Shown here: positions 1 to 9,112 of the stretch, piece by piece | Layout: the number at the start of each line of letters is the position of its first letter | Position numbering within the stretch: position 1 is the stretch's first letter | Origin: an uncultured Nitrospira sp. | Lineage (GTDB): Bacteria > Nitrospirota > Nitrospiria > Nitrospirales > Nitrospiraceae | DNA: 36,638 bases | Assembly: GCA_902500805.1 (NCBI GenBank) | Contig: CABVSA010000034.1 | Coordinates: 1 to 36,638 of the forward strand | Direction: 5' to 3' | Position numbers and translations under genes: made by a program | The notes under the pieces: model-generated | Databases searched by the model: none | What the model saw: only the letters and a program-made list of their open reading frames with translations | Told to the model about the DNA's origin: nothing

Positions 1-188
1 CATCTCCTTCGCCTTGATCGTGGATGGCTTACGGTAGTGTGAACAGGCCCTAGATTGATTCTGTTTCGAGTGCAATTGATCTGTCGCCCCCGCGTGCGTA
101 ATTTCTGCTTCACGCTTCCATGGTACGCAAGCTGCATGATGCTAAGTCGTGAGTGGTGTTTGATCGCAAACATTTTCAAGGAGGAGCT

Positions 189-419
189 ATGCCACCGCAA
201 TATACGACTGGTCAGCAAGCACTCGAGGTTATCATCCGTTCACCGGGGGCGATGGTCGATGATGTCGTGTTTCAGTGCCCTGACCTCACCTGGAATCAAA
301 TCTTTCTCGCCATTGATCGCCTCAGTCGAGAGGGAGCTCTCACGCTTATACCAAAAGGAGGCGGCCTGTATGCAGTCCAAGTATCGGACCAGGCTACTCT
401 GACTACTCAGCCAACGTGA
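189..419 (+). CDS. Small winged-helix-like hypothetical protein, paralogue of 1544-1756
   Basis: A 76-residue protein. I chose the ATG at 189 because AAGGAGGAG ends just upstream; an in-frame GTG at 153 has no ribosome site. The middle reads CPDLTWNQIFLAIDRLSREG followed by a short beta-like stretch, the helix-turn-helix-wing order of small winged-helix proteins. The gene at 1544-1756 has the same arrangement (CPGLTGDQVFLAVDYLTRKG), so the two are clearly related. There is no signal peptide and no membrane segment. A DNA-binding role is inferred only from the predicted fold; I do not recognise a named family. Confidence 0.72.
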   Translation: MPPQYTTGQQALEVIIRSPGAMVDDVVFQCPDLTWNQIFLAIDRLSREGALTLIPKGGGLYAVQVSDQATLTTQPT

Positions 420-443
420 TCAAGACGTGAAAGGGGCCCAACA

Positions 444-590
444 GTGAAACCCCAGCCATTGAAGTCGCACGCGAAGCCTAGACCGTCCGTTTCGCAAGCA
501 AGTCCGGTCAAAACGAAACCATCGACCGGGACATCGACACCGAAAAAGCCACCGATGTTGAGCTTGTCGAAGGGCACGTGTTTGCAATAG
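444..590 (+). CDS. Possible small Lys/Pro/Ser/Thr-rich ORF ending in a repeat
   Basis: A 48-codon frame with a GTG start and a GAAAGGGG stretch 8 nt upstream. The product is low complexity, rich in Lys, Pro, Ser and Thr. Its last residues (LSLSKG) are the translation of the dispersed CTTGTCGAAGGG repeat, so if this was ever a gene its 3' end has been overwritten. No homology is recognised. It may be chance. Confidence 0.2.
   Translation: MKPQPLKSHAKPRPSVSQASPVKTKPSTGTSTPKKPPMLSLSKGTCLQ
558..574 (+). repeat. REP-like dispersed repeat, TTGAGCTTGTCGAAGGG
   Basis: The 17-mer TTGAGCTTGTCGAAGGG matches a short repeat widely scattered in bacterial genomes, usually written CCTTCGACAAGCTCA on the other strand. 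Related copies lie at 13555-13573 and, degenerate, at 33295-33309. It sits in a gene-poor stretch. Confidence 0.6.
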
Positions 591-948
591 ACGAACGGCG
601 AATGATTCTCGCCTCTTATTTCGCACCACCTAACCATAAAATATCCCTTATCCGTTACGACAAGCGATTAGCTCGATATCGTATCGATTCAGGAGATACG
701 ATCAACCCGATCCGAGCTCTGCTGTATCGAATCTGATTCACCCCGATAGAATCTATTTCGATACAGGCCGTTCCTACTCTCACAGGCTCAACGATCCTAA
801 CGAGGCGAAATCGCTGCACATTGACTGGTTGGATCATGCAAAGGATGGAAGGTGCATCTATTGCATATGATGCCTGTATTCTGTCGCAAGCCAGGGTATT
901 CCCGAATCGGACCGAACTCATTTCTACGTGCCAATGGGGGGTGGATTC
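591..948. other. Gene-poor stretch with clustered TATCGAT-like words
   Basis: No convincing gene on either strand. Between 670 and 780 the words TATCGTATC, TATCGATTC, TATCGAAT and TTCGATA recur. ATCGTATC (678-685) and GATACGAT (695-702) form an 8-bp inverted repeat around a 9-nt spacer. A candidate sigma-54 promoter lies at 850-865. The cluster could be an activator binding region for that promoter, or AT-rich debris. Confidence 0.4.
850..865 (+). promoter_or_regulatory. Candidate sigma-54 promoter (-24/-12)
   Basis: AGGTGCATCTATTGCA has the obligatory GG-N10-GC spacing and a good -12 half (TTGCA). The -24 half is weaker than consensus (TGGCAC). It points at the sigma-54 activator remnant, whose reading frame begins about 85 nt downstream. 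Confidence 0.35.
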
Positions 949-1245
949 ATGGACCAAGTAGAAGGAATGCTTGGAACAAGTCCTGCCATTCATGCCATCT
1001 TCGGTTTAATCCACAAGATGGCGAAGACCGACTTGCCGGTGTTAGTAACCGGCGAAACGGGTACCGGTAAGGACGTGACGGCCCATGCGATTCATGCGCG
1101 TAGTCCGCGGGGTCAGGGGCCGTTCGTGCCGATCAATTGCGGCGCGATTACGGGGGCGGTCCACCAAAAGAAAGGCAAGTTCGAAGCGGCGGCGGGCGGG
1201 ACCGTGTTTCTGGACGAAGTCGGCGATCTCCTGCCTGCATCATGA
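949..1245 (+). pseudogene. Truncated sigma-54-dependent activator (AAA+ fragment)
   Basis: The 98 residues match the first part of the AAA+ domain of NtrC-type sigma-54 activators. They contain the Walker A motif GETGTGKD, the segment GPFVPINCGAI, then KGKFEAAAGGTVFLDEVGDL with Walker B. Between CGAI and TGAVHQKKGKFE about 17 residues are missing compared with the family, including the ESELFGHEKGAF half of the GAFTGA loop that contacts sigma-54. The frame stops right after Walker B. The rest of the AAA+ domain, any receiver domain and the DNA-binding domain are absent. A gene this damaged cannot activate transcription, so I call it a pseudogene. The wording most resembles regulators of PEP-CTERM/exopolysaccharide loci, which is an inference. 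Confidence 0.8.
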
Positions 1246-1293
1246 CACTCCGGATCACACGCAAGACTCAGCGCATGAGCCCGAGTTTGTCAT

Positions 1294-1376
1294 GGGTTTC
1301 ACGTTGTACGTGTCAGGTTTGTGGTTCTTGGTTTCTGCATTACTTGAAACGTTAAACATGAAACCTGGAACTCAAG
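1294..1376 (+). repeat. Dispersed GTTTCA inverted-repeat element, copy A
   Basis: The left half carries GGTTTCACGTTGTACGTG and CAGGTTT. The right half carries CTTGAAACGTTAAAC and ATGAAACCTGGAACTC, roughly the reverse complement. Related elements lie at 12329-12371, 13608-13685 and 28393-28466. The rest of 1246-1543 shows no gene. Confidence 0.6.
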
Positions 1377-1543
1377 ATGCCCTTCCGTCCGGGGCCCCGC
1401 TTCTCCGGCAACGAGCTCATCCTGGAAGATCTTCCTATCAAGTAGCTCTAGCAACTTTTCCTTGGTGACCAGGGCGAACGCCTAGTTCTTACGGCGACGT
1501 CGTTGGGCTAGATTCGAACCCGACATTCAAAAGGAGTTGGCTG

Positions 1544-1756
1544 ATGACCATGTCGATCACCATTGATCAGACCCATATTGAGCGGGTCTTGACCGCGCTC
1601 CGGCAACGGGGGATGCGTTGTCCTCTCGAATCGGTCGAGAGTCTCTGTCCTGGTCTCACAGGGGATCAAGTGTTTCTGGCGGTCGACTATTTGACCCGCA
1701 AAGGCCAGGTGTGTCTGACACTGGACACCGACAGGAATTACTGGGTGCAGGCCTAG
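1544..1756 (+). CDS. Small winged-helix-like hypothetical protein, paralogue of 189-419
   Basis: A 70-residue protein starting at the ATG at 1544, with AAGGAG 7 nt upstream. The core CPGLTGDQVFLAVDYLTRKG parallels CPDLTWNQIFLAIDRLSREG of the gene at 189. Both end in a short beta-strand pair with an aromatic residue (LYAV against YWVQ). There are no membrane or export signals. The pair brackets the decayed activator region, suggesting a duplication followed by decay or insertion between the copies. Function unknown; nucleic-acid binding is possible from the predicted fold. Confidence 0.75.
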   Translation: MTMSITIDQTHIERVLTALRQRGMRCPLESVESLCPGLTGDQVFLAVDYLTRKGQVCLTLDTDRNYWVQA

Positions 1757-1850
1757 CAGCAGAAAGAGTGGCTGCGTCATGATTGCCTTAGTCGCTGATA
1801 CACCAAGAGTCAAACGCAAACAGAACATAGGCACCCTGGCCGGAGGATCT

Positions 1851-2093
1851 ATGGAAAAAGACAATAGCCTTTCAGGGCCGGAGGCGGCGACCGCCCACCT
1901 GATGGAGGACACCATAGAACTTCTAGCGGAATCGGTAACGGTTCAACCAGCGAGCAGAACCACTCCGACCAATCCTTGTAGCCACAGTCGGGCGATTGAT
2001 GATGTCCTCACCAGGGGTAAGAAACGAAGCGGCAAGGTGCGCTGCCTCGAATGCCAAGCGATCTTTGACGATCCGTACGAGGGGAATAAGTAA
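1851..2093 (+). CDS. Small hypothetical protein with a C-terminal CxxC
   Basis: An 80-residue product. The ATG at 1851 follows CGGAGGATCT directly, so it is preferred over the in-frame ATG at 1779, which has no ribosome site. The N-terminal half is acidic. The C-terminal half has Cys-x-His, then about 20 residues, then CLECQ, a spacing that could bind one zinc ion. I recognise no family. It lies 94 nt after the small winged-helix-like gene and ends 356 nt before the carbon operon. Confidence 0.55.
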   Translation: MEKDNSLSGPEAATAHLMEDTIELLAESVTVQPASRTTPTNPCSHSRAIDDVLTRGKKRSGKVRCLECQAIFDDPYEGNK

Positions 2094-2449
2094 GACGCTG
2101 GTCGATGTCCGAAGACCCTCGGCACTCTCTGTTGCCTTCTGCGACAGCGCAACGTATCTCCTGTAGCAGGATGCCCCTGAGCCCTGCGGGTGTCTCCACC
2201 AGACATCCTGCACTCGTCAATATTTCAGCCTGAGAATCACTGCTGCCCTTGTCTCCGTCCATCGGCTCTCTCCTTGCACTTCATCCAACGCTGTGAGTAC
2301 GGAAGAGGAGCCTCTTACCTGGTGGAGACTTCTCATCCGAGTGCTCTTTCTTGTTAGGCGACTGAGTTTGAAAAAGTCTTGCAAGTTCGGCTTGTTGCTG
2401 AGTTGACAGGACTGCTCTCTCTTGAACTGGAGATTAGGAGGAGACCCGA
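2094..2449. other. Intergenic region upstream of the carbon-storage operon
   Basis: No gene is supported on either strand. GCAGGATG (2166-2173) and CATCCTGC (2204-2211) can form an 8-bp stem around a GC-rich loop that itself contains GGTGTCTCCACC. This could be a transcript structure or a leftover terminator, but no T-run follows. No clear promoter could be picked. The operon's ribosome site TTAGGAGGAG is at 2434-2443. Confidence 0.4.
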
Positions 2450-3727
2450 ATGTTGGAAGAGAAGACCATGTTGCCAAAAGTGGGAATCGGGCGGCGTTGC
2501 GGGGCGATCCAAGCCAATATAGACCGCTATCGTGCGCTGATGAGTGATGAGTCGTACGAAGAACTCATCGCACTTGGAAAGGAGCTGGCGGGGGTCAAGA
2601 TCTGCCATCTGAATTCGACGGCGGCGGGGGGTGGCGTGGCGGAGTTGTTGGCTCGGTATGTGCCCATGCTGCAAGCGCTCGGCATTCAAGCCGACTGGCG
2701 GCTGATTCACGGTGAGCCGGAATTCTTTGCCATCACCAAGGCGTTTCACAATGTGTTGCAGGGCGGGCACTACGATCTGCGGAAGCCGGAGCAGGACCTC
2801 TATCTCCGTGTGAATGAGCGAAGCGCAAAGGCATTAGGCAATGATTACGATGTCTATATCGTGCATGATCCACAACCGGCCGCGATCAGGCATTTTACGG
2901 GACCGCGCAATGCCAAGTGGATCTGGCGTTGTCACATCGACAGTTCAGCCCCGGACAAAGATGTCAGCCTGTTTCTGAGACCCTATCTTGAGGAGTACGA
3001 TGCGGTTGTCTTTACGATGGCGGACTTTCTCTTGCCTGGTCTGGCTGCGAAGCATATGGCGATCATCGCACCGGCGATCGATCCCTTGGCCACGAAGAAT
3101 ATGGAGTTACCGGAAGACCTGTGTCGGCGGGCGATCGCGGATTCCGGTGTCGATCCGACGAGGCCGTTGCTGGTGCAAGTCTCCCGATTCGATCCATGGA
3201 AGGACCCTTTGGGGGTTATGCGCGCCTACCGTCTGATCAAAGAAGAAATCCCCGCCGTTCAATTGGTGCTCATCGGTGCGATGGCTGGCGATGATCCGGA
3301 AGGATGGGAAATCTTGGATCGCGTGGAAGAGCAAGCCGCAAACGACCCGGATCTCTTTGTCTTCACCAATCTGGCCGGTGTGGGCAGTATGGAGGTGAAC
3401 GTATTCCAACGCGGGGCTGATGTCGTGATCCAGAAATCACTTCGAGAAGGATTTGGGTTAGTCGTCTCCGAAGCCTTCTGGAAAGAAAAGCCGGTTGTGG
3501 CCGGAAAGGCCGGAGGGATCCCCATGCAGTTTCCGGAGCCCTATCAGAGGAACCTGGTGAATAGTGTGGAAGGCTGTGCGGAACGGGTCCTCGACCTGCT
3601 CAAGCGGCCGGGCGAACGGGGAGCGTTCGGTCGAGCGGGGCGCGAACACGTGCGCAAGCATTTTCTCCTGCCGCGGCTGGTGCTTGACGAGCTTCATCTG
3701 ATCAAGCAGGTGCTGGGGGCGGCATGA
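2450..3727 (+). CDS. treT: GT4 glycosyltransferase, trehalose synthase (TreT) type
   Basis: A 425-residue cytosolic GT-B enzyme. The N-terminal half includes HLNSTAAGGGVAELL, the glycine-rich loop and early residues shared by trehalose glycosyltransferring synthases. The C-terminal half has LVQVSRFDPWKDP and the retaining GT4 signature EGFGLVVSE (E333 and E341, the E-x7-E pair). TreT enzymes make or split trehalose using an NDP-glucose and glucose. The start has a strong AGGAGG 7-8 nt upstream. The stop overlaps the next start (ATGA), so the phosphorylase is translationally coupled. The link to glycogen metabolism supports a storage or osmolyte role. A different acceptor is possible; the family assignment is firmer than the exact reaction. 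Confidence 0.82.
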   Translation: MLEEKTMLPKVGIGRRCGAIQANIDRYRALMSDESYEELIALGKELAGVKICHLNSTAAGGGVAELLARYVPMLQALGIQADWRLIHGEPEFFAITKAFHNVLQGGHYDLRKPEQDLYLRVNERSAKALGNDYDVYIVHDPQPAAIRHFTGPRNAKWIWRCHIDSSAPDKDVSLFLRPYLEEYDAVVFTMADFLLPGLAAKHMAIIAPAIDPLATKNMELPEDLCRRAIADSGVDPTRPLLVQVSRFDPWKDPLGVMRAYRLIKEEIPAVQLVLIGAMAGDDPEGWEILDRVEEQAANDPDLFVFTNLAGVGSMEVNVFQRGADVVIQKSLREGFGLVVSEAFWKEKPVVAGKAGGIPMQFPEPYQRNLVNSVEGCAERVLDLLKRPGERGAFGRAGREHVRKHFLLPRLVLDELHLIKQVLGAA

Positions 3728-5457
3728 CGGACCGGACCGACGACGCGCTCGTCGCCTATTTTTCTATGGAGATCGGGCTTGATCCCAACATGCCGACCTA
3801 TGCAGGCGGCTTAGGCGTGCTGGCAGGGGACACCATCCGATCCGCGGCGGATCTCGAAATCCCCATGGTTGCCGTCACGCTGTTGCACCGACGCGGGTAC
3901 TTTCATCAACGGCTGGACGAACGGGGGTGGCAGCGCGAGGAGCCGGTCGCCTGGCCGATCAACGATTTCTGCAAGTCGGTCCCGCAGCGTGTCACAGTCG
4001 ACATCGAACATCGTACGGTGCATGTTGCCGCCTGGCAGTTTCGTGTACGGGGCGAGTCGGGCCATGAGGTATCCGTCTATCTTCTCGATACGGACCTGCC
4101 TGAGAATCAGCCATGGGACCGAACGTTGACGGATACGCTTTACGGAGGAGACGATTACTATCGTCTATGCCAGGAGGTTGTGCTGGGAATCGGAGGCTTC
4201 AGGCTGTTGCGGATGCTCGGATATGGACAGATTCGACGGTTCCATATGAATGAAGGGCACGCGGCCCTGCTCGTGCTTGCTCTGCTCGAAGAGAAACTGG
4301 CGTCTCGTGTTCATGAGGAAACGGTTCCCACTGATCTCATCGACGCCGTCCGGGAGCAATGTGTGTTCACGACCCATACACCCGTACCGGCCGGTCATGA
4401 TCAATTTCCTTCCGACCTTGCCCATCGCGTGCTCGGCGACCGACGTTGTGCGTGGCTTAAGGCCTGTGGCCATAACCACAGCCTGAATATGACACAGTTG
4501 GCGTTGCGCGGATCACGCTTCGTCAATGGTGTGGCCATGAAACACGGGGAGGTCTCCCAAGGCCTCTTCCCAGGTTATCCGATTCACTCGATCACCAATG
4601 GGGTTCATGCGGTCACGTGGGCTGCTCCCTCATTTCAAACGCTTTATGATCGGCATCTTCCCGACTGGCGGCACGATCAACTTTCACTTCGTTACGCGAT
4701 CAACATTCCCACGCAGGACGTTTGGAATGCACACACCGAGGCGAAGCGGGCGCTTGTCGACTATGTCAATCGTGAGACGAATGTCGGATTTGATCGAGAT
4801 GTCCTGACGATCGGTTTTGCCAGGCGGGCTGCTGCCTATAAGCGCGGCACCTTGATCTTTCATGATGTCGAGCGGTTGGCTATGATTGCGGAGCGGGTCG
4901 GGGCGTTGCAACTGATTTTCAGCGGTAAGGCGCATCCACAGGATCAGGATGGGAAGAACCTGATTCACAGGATTCACGAGTTCCGTGAGGCCTTGCGGAG
5001 CAAGATTCGAATCGCGTATCTGACGAACTACGACATGATGCTGGCGAAGCTCCTGTGCGCCGGCGTAGACCTGTGGCTCAATACGCCGCTTCCTCCTATG
5101 GAGGCCTCAGGGACCAGCGGCATGAAAGCGGCGGTCAATGGCGTGCCCAGTCTGAGCGTGCTCGACGGGTGGTGGGTCGAAGGTCATGTGGAAGGCGTGA
5201 CCGGCTGGTCGATCGGTGATCGGATCGATACCTGTCTTGAGCCGAGCGGGGGTATGGATGGCTGCCATGCCGCAGCACTGTATGACAAGCTGGAGCAAAA
5301 AGTAGTGCCCTGCTTCTACAAGGACCGTGAGCGCTTTATCGAGATCATGCGGCAATCGATTGCATTGAACGGCGGATTCTTCAATACTCAGAGGATGATG
5401 GCTCAGTATCTTCACAATGCTTACCGGCTGGTCGGAGAGGCTATTCGTCGGGGGTAG
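3724..5457 (+). CDS. glgP: Alpha-glucan (glycogen) phosphorylase, short type
   Basis: A 577-residue GT35 enzyme that splits alpha-1,4-glucan with phosphate to release glucose 1-phosphate. YFSMEIGLDPNMPTYAGGLGVLAGD at the N-terminus is the hallmark of the short bacterial/archaeal alpha-glucan phosphorylases, which lack the extended N-terminal regulatory region of the MalP/GlgP class. Other signatures are FHMNEGHAAL, TTHTPVPAGHD, and GTSGMKAAVNGV, whose Lys468 should carry pyridoxal phosphate. It overlaps the upstream TreT-like gene by 4 nt and is 17 nt from acetate kinase. No ribosome site is needed beyond the coupling. The enzyme would feed sugar phosphate to the rest of the operon. Confidence 0.92.
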   Translation: MTDRTDDALVAYFSMEIGLDPNMPTYAGGLGVLAGDTIRSAADLEIPMVAVTLLHRRGYFHQRLDERGWQREEPVAWPINDFCKSVPQRVTVDIEHRTVHVAAWQFRVRGESGHEVSVYLLDTDLPENQPWDRTLTDTLYGGDDYYRLCQEVVLGIGGFRLLRMLGYGQIRRFHMNEGHAALLVLALLEEKLASRVHEETVPTDLIDAVREQCVFTTHTPVPAGHDQFPSDLAHRVLGDRRCAWLKACGHNHSLNMTQLALRGSRFVNGVAMKHGEVSQGLFPGYPIHSITNGVHAVTWAAPSFQTLYDRHLPDWRHDQLSLRYAINIPTQDVWNAHTEAKRALVDYVNRETNVGFDRDVLTIGFARRAAAYKRGTLIFHDVERLAMIAERVGALQLIFSGKAHPQDQDGKNLIHRIHEFREALRSKIRIAYLTNYDMMLAKLLCAGVDLWLNTPLPPMEASGTSGMKAAVNGVPSLSVLDGWWVEGHVEGVTGWSIGDRIDTCLEPSGGMDGCHAAALYDKLEQKVVPCFYKDRERFIEIMRQSIALNGGFFNTQRMMAQYLHNAYRLVGEAIRRG

Positions 5458-5474
5458 GCGCACCTGTTGATCGG

Positions 5475-6707
5475 ATGTCCGATGATCGAACAGTTATGAC
5501 TGATTCCTCGTCCGGTTCTGGTCTCGGCTCGATTCTGGTGATCAATGGCGGGTCGTCGACGCTGAAGTTCGCACTCTTTCGCATTGGTGCGGTTCCGGTC
5601 CGTGAGCTGTCTGGTTCTATCGACCGCATCGGGACGCCGAACGGTACCATCACTTGGGTGCGTGGAGACACCGGGACTGCCGAGCGTCGGAGGATCGCGG
5701 CGTCCGACCATGTTGCTTGCCTTGAGCCGTTGTTAGTCTGCATCAAGGACGATCTCGCACAGACCCCGCTCGTGGCAATCGGACATCGGGTTGTGCATGG
5801 TGGTCGCTATCGTGAACCGCAGCTCGTGACGCCGGCTGTCATGGAAGAGCTGCAACGATTACGAGGGTATGATCCGGAACATCTTCCTGCTGAGATTGAA
5901 TTGATTCGCGAATTCGCACGACGATATCCTCATCTCCCACAAGTCGCCTGTTTCGATACGGCCTTTCATGGAGGGATGCCGCAGGTAGCCAGACTCCTAC
6001 CGATTCCACGACGGTATGGGAACGTGGGTCTTCAACGCTATGGGTTCCACGGATTGTCCTATGCGTTTCTGATGAGGGAACTGCAGCGGGTTGGTGTCCC
6101 ACATGAGGCCGACGGCCGCATCGTCCTCGCCCATCTCGGAAATGGCGCGAGCATGGCCGCCATCAAGGATGGACAGCCTGTCGACACAACAATGAGTTTC
6201 ACGCCCACCTCCGGCCTGCCGATGAGTCGTCGATCTGGGGATCTTGATCCTGGGCTCATGGCCTATCTGGCTCGCACGGAAGGCATGAGTGTGGATCAGT
6301 TTCACACGATGGTGAATACGGAATCGGGCTTGCTTGGTATCTCCGAAACGAGTTCCGATATGCGGGACCTCCTCAAGCAGGAGCCGCATGATCCACGAGC
6401 GGCGGACGCCATCGAGCTGTTTTGCTATCAGGCAAAAAAATGGATCGGGGCGTTCACGGCAGCACTCGGAGGATTGGACACCCTGGTCTTCACCGCCGGG
6501 ATCGGCGAACACTCACCGATGATTCGCGCTCGGATCTGTGACGGCTTGGAATATCTCGGCGTCGCGCTTGATCCTACGCGCAACGAGGCCGGCGCATCTG
6601 TGATTTCAAAAGACGGCGGTAGGGTAACCGTACGCGTCATGCATACCGATGAAGAAAGTGAGATTGCACGTTCCGTCAGCGAACGACTCGGCGAACTGAA
6701 ACAATGA
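5475..6707 (+). CDS. ackA: Acetate kinase
   Basis: A 410-residue ASKHA-fold kinase catalysing acetyl phosphate plus ADP to acetate plus ATP. Visible signatures are [59 protein letters not shown] and the nucleotide loop [10 protein letters not shown], all at family positions. The length is normal. The start is uncertain: ATG 5475 and ATG 5496 both lack a good ribosome site, so reinitiation after the phosphorylase stop 17 nt upstream is likely. It overlaps the phosphoketolase gene by 4 nt, so acetyl phosphate made by that enzyme would be converted to ATP by the neighbouring product. Confidence 0.95.
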   Translation: MSDDRTVMTDSSSGSGLGSILVINGGSSTLKFALFRIGAVPVRELSGSIDRIGTPNGTITWVRGDTGTAERRRIAASDHVACLEPLLVCIKDDLAQTPLVAIGHRVVHGGRYREPQLVTPAVMEELQRLRGYDPEHLPAEIELIREFARRYPHLPQVACFDTAFHGGMPQVARLLPIPRRYGNVGLQRYGFHGLSYAFLMRELQRVGVPHEADGRIVLAHLGNGASMAAIKDGQPVDTTMSFTPTSGLPMSRRSGDLDPGLMAYLARTEGMSVDQFHTMVNTESGLLGISETSSDMRDLLKQEPHDPRAADAIELFCYQAKKWIGAFTAALGGLDTLVFTAGIGEHSPMIRARICDGLEYLGVALDPTRNEAGASVISKDGGRVTVRVMHTDEESEIARSVSERLGELKQ

Positions 6708-9112
6708 ACGAGGAGTGTATGCCACGAACCAAGACGACAACGCGGAACTCGGAATTGCTCGAGCGGATGGATGCGTATTGGCGGGCGGCTAATTATCTGT
6801 CCGTCGGGCAGATCTATCTCTACGACAATCCGTTACTGAAAGCCTCGCTCACTCGCGCCCATATCAAGCCGCGTTTGCTCGGCCACTGGGGCACGACACC
6901 GGGGTTGAATTTCATCTATGTGCATCTGAATCGGATCATCAAGGAACATGACCTCAATATGATCTATATCGCCGGACCCGGCCACGGAGGACCTGGGCTG
7001 GTCGCAAATGCCTACCTTGAAGGCACCTATAGCGAAGTCTATCCGGATGTCTCGCAGGACGAACAGGGTATGCAAGGCTTGTTCAAACAGTTTTCATTTC
7101 CCGGCGGCATTCCCAGCCACGTGGCGCCGGAGACGCCCGGCTCCATTCATGAAGGCGGTGAGTTGGGCTACTCGCTCTCGCATGCCTATGGGGCGGTGTT
7201 CGACAATCCGGATCTGATCGCAGCCTGCGTGGTGGGCGACGGCGAAGCAGAGACCGGCCCGCTCGCCACGAGCTGGCATTCCAACAAATTTCTGAATCCC
7301 GTCACGGACGGTGTGGTTCTCCCCATTCTCCATTTGAACGGCTACAAGATTGCCAATCCCACAGTCCTGGCCAGGATCAGCCACAGCGAGCTGGAGCAAC
7401 TCTTCCGGGGATATGGGTACGCTCCCTATTTCGTCGAAGGCCACGATCCTCGGACGATGCATCGGCTCATGGCCACGACGCTTGATACCGTCGTGAACGA
7501 GATTCAACGGATCAAGACCGGCGCCCGCAGAAACGGTACGACGCAGCGGCCGCGTTGGCCCATGATCGTGCTCCGGACTCCCAAAGGCTGGACCTGTCCC
7601 ACGCACATCGACGGCAAGCGGACGGAGGATTATTGGCGGTCCCATCAAGTGCCGATGAGCGATATGGACAAACCGGCCCATATCAAGCTTCTTGAGCAGT
7701 GGATGAAGCGCTACAAGCCAGGGGAGTTGTTTGACAAAGCCGGGCGATTGAAATCGGAGCTCGCCGAGCTGGCTCCGAAAGGAGCGCGTCGCATGAGTGC
7801 CAACCCCCATGCAAACGGGGGTCTGCTGTTAAAAGATTTACGTCTGCCGGACTTCCGCCGGTATGCCGTTGCGGTGAAGCAGCCGGGCGGCGTCGAGGCA
7901 GAGACGACGCGCGTGATGGGGGCGTTTCTGCGGGATACGATGAAACTCAACGGGGAGCGTCGGAACTTTCGTCTCTTCAGTCCGGATGAAAACAATTCCA
8001 ACCGCTGGCAGGACGTGTTGGAGATCACCAACCGTGCCTGGATGGCGGAGCGATATTCTTATGATGACCATTTGGCCTCAGATGGCCGGGTGATGGAGAT
8101 GCTGAGTGAGCACCAATGCCAGGGTTGGCTGGAAGGGTATCTGTTGACAGGTCGGCACGGCTTTTTTTCCTGCTATGAAGCCTTCATCCACATTATCGAC
8201 TCAATGTTCAACCAACATGCCAAGTGGCTCAAGGTCTGCAACCACATCCCCTGGCGAAGGCCGATTGCGTCGCTGAATTATTTGTTGTCTTCCCATGTCT
8301 GGCGACAGGATCACAACGGGTTCAGCCATCAAGATCCCGGTTTCATCGATCACGTGGTCAACAAAAAGGCCGAGGTGATTCGTGTGTATCTTCCGCCCGA
8401 TGCCAATACGCTGCTGTCAGTTACCGACCATTGTCTGCGCAGTCGCAACCATGTGAACGTCATCGTGGCGGGTAAGCAGTCGGCGCCGCAATGGCTCGAT
8501 ATGGAAGCTGCGGTGAAGCATTGCACCGCCGGTATCGGCATCTGGGAATGGGCCAGCAATGATCGCCACGGCGAACCGGACGTGGTGATGGCTTGTTGCG
8601 GTGATGTGCCGACGATGGAAACCTTGGCGGCCGTTTCCTTGTTACGGAGGTACCTGCCGGATGTGAAAGTGCGGGTCGTCAACGTGGTGGATCTGATGAA
8701 GCTGCAACCATCCGCTGAGCATCCGAACGGATTGCCCGACAAGGACTTCGATGCCTTGTTCACGACGGACAAGCCGGTCATCTTCGCGTTCCACGGCTAT
8801 CCGTGGCTGATCCACCGATTGACCTATCGTCGAGCCAATCACAAGAATCTGCATGTGCGCGGATACAAGGAAGAAGGGACGACGACGACCCCGTTCGACA
8901 TGGCGGTGATGAACGATCTTGATCGGTTTCACCTCGTCGCTGATGTCATCGACCGCATCGGCCTGCGCGGTTCGCAGGCCGACTATGCCAGGCAGGCCCT
9001 CCGCGACAAGCGCATCGAACATAAACACTACATCGCCGAACATGGTGAAGACATGCCGGAGATCCGGCAGTGGAAATGGATCGGAACGGCGAGACGAAAG
9101 GCACGAGCTTAG
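6704..9112 (+). CDS. xfp: Xylulose-5-phosphate/fructose-6-phosphate phosphoketolase
   Basis: An 802-residue thiamine-diphosphate enzyme that splits xylulose 5-phosphate (and usually fructose 6-phosphate) with phosphate to acetyl phosphate. Family features are [22 protein letters not shown] near residue 92, EGTYSE, the ThDP-binding GDGEAETG (178-185), and the C-terminal [17 protein letters not shown]. The length is typical. The ATG at 6704 overlaps the acetate kinase stop (ATGA); an alternative ATG at 6719 has GAGGAG only 3 nt away, so 6704 is kept. This is the last gene of the operon. Confidence 0.95.
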   Translation: MNEECMPRTKTTTRNSELLERMDAYWRAANYLSVGQIYLYDNPLLKASLTRAHIKPRLLGHWGTTPGLNFIYVHLNRIIKEHDLNMIYIAGPGHGGPGLVANAYLEGTYSEVYPDVSQDEQGMQGLFKQFSFPGGIPSHVAPETPGSIHEGGELGYSLSHAYGAVFDNPDLIAACVVGDGEAETGPLATSWHSNKFLNPVTDGVVLPILHLNGYKIANPTVLARISHSELEQLFRGYGYAPYFVEGHDPRTMHRLMATTLDTVVNEIQRIKTGARRNGTTQRPRWPMIVLRTPKGWTCPTHIDGKRTEDYWRSHQVPMSDMDKPAHIKLLEQWMKRYKPGELFDKAGRLKSELAELAPKGARRMSANPHANGGLLLKDLRLPDFRRYAVAVKQPGGVEAETTRVMGAFLRDTMKLNGERRNFRLFSPDENNSNRWQDVLEITNRAWMAERYSYDDHLASDGRVMEMLSEHQCQGWLEGYLLTGRHGFFSCYEAFIHIIDSMFNQHAKWLKVCNHIPWRRPIASLNYLLSSHVWRQDHNGFSHQDPGFIDHVVNKKAEVIRVYLPPDANTLLSVTDHCLRSRNHVNVIVAGKQSAPQWLDMEAAVKHCTAGIGIWEWASNDRHGEPDVVMACCGDVPTMETLAAVSLLRRYLPDVKVRVVNVVDLMKLQPSAEHPNGLPDKDFDALFTTDKPVIFAFHGYPWLIHRLTYRRANHKNLHVRGYKEEGTTTTPFDMAVMNDLDRFHLVADVIDRIGLRGSQADYARQALRDKRIEHKHYIAEHGEDMPEIRQWKWIGTARRKARA

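Noticed and set aside
76..104. Sigma-70-like TTGATC-17 nt-TAATTT upstream of the gene at 189
   Set aside because: Only 4/6 and 3/6 matches; such pairs are common by chance and the leader would be long.
151..166. Sigma-54-like TGGTGTTTGATCGCA upstream of the gene at 189
   Set aside because: GG and GC are separated by 9 nt, not the required 10.
655..993. 112-codon minus-strand frame over the gene-poor region
   Set aside because: No ribosome site, no domain, and it runs across the promoter candidate and the start of the activator remnant.
1498..1525. T-arm-like GGGTTCGAATC on the minus strand
   Set aside because: The flanking bases do not pair as a T stem and no anticodon arm, D arm or acceptor with CCA could be built around it, so no tRNA is called.
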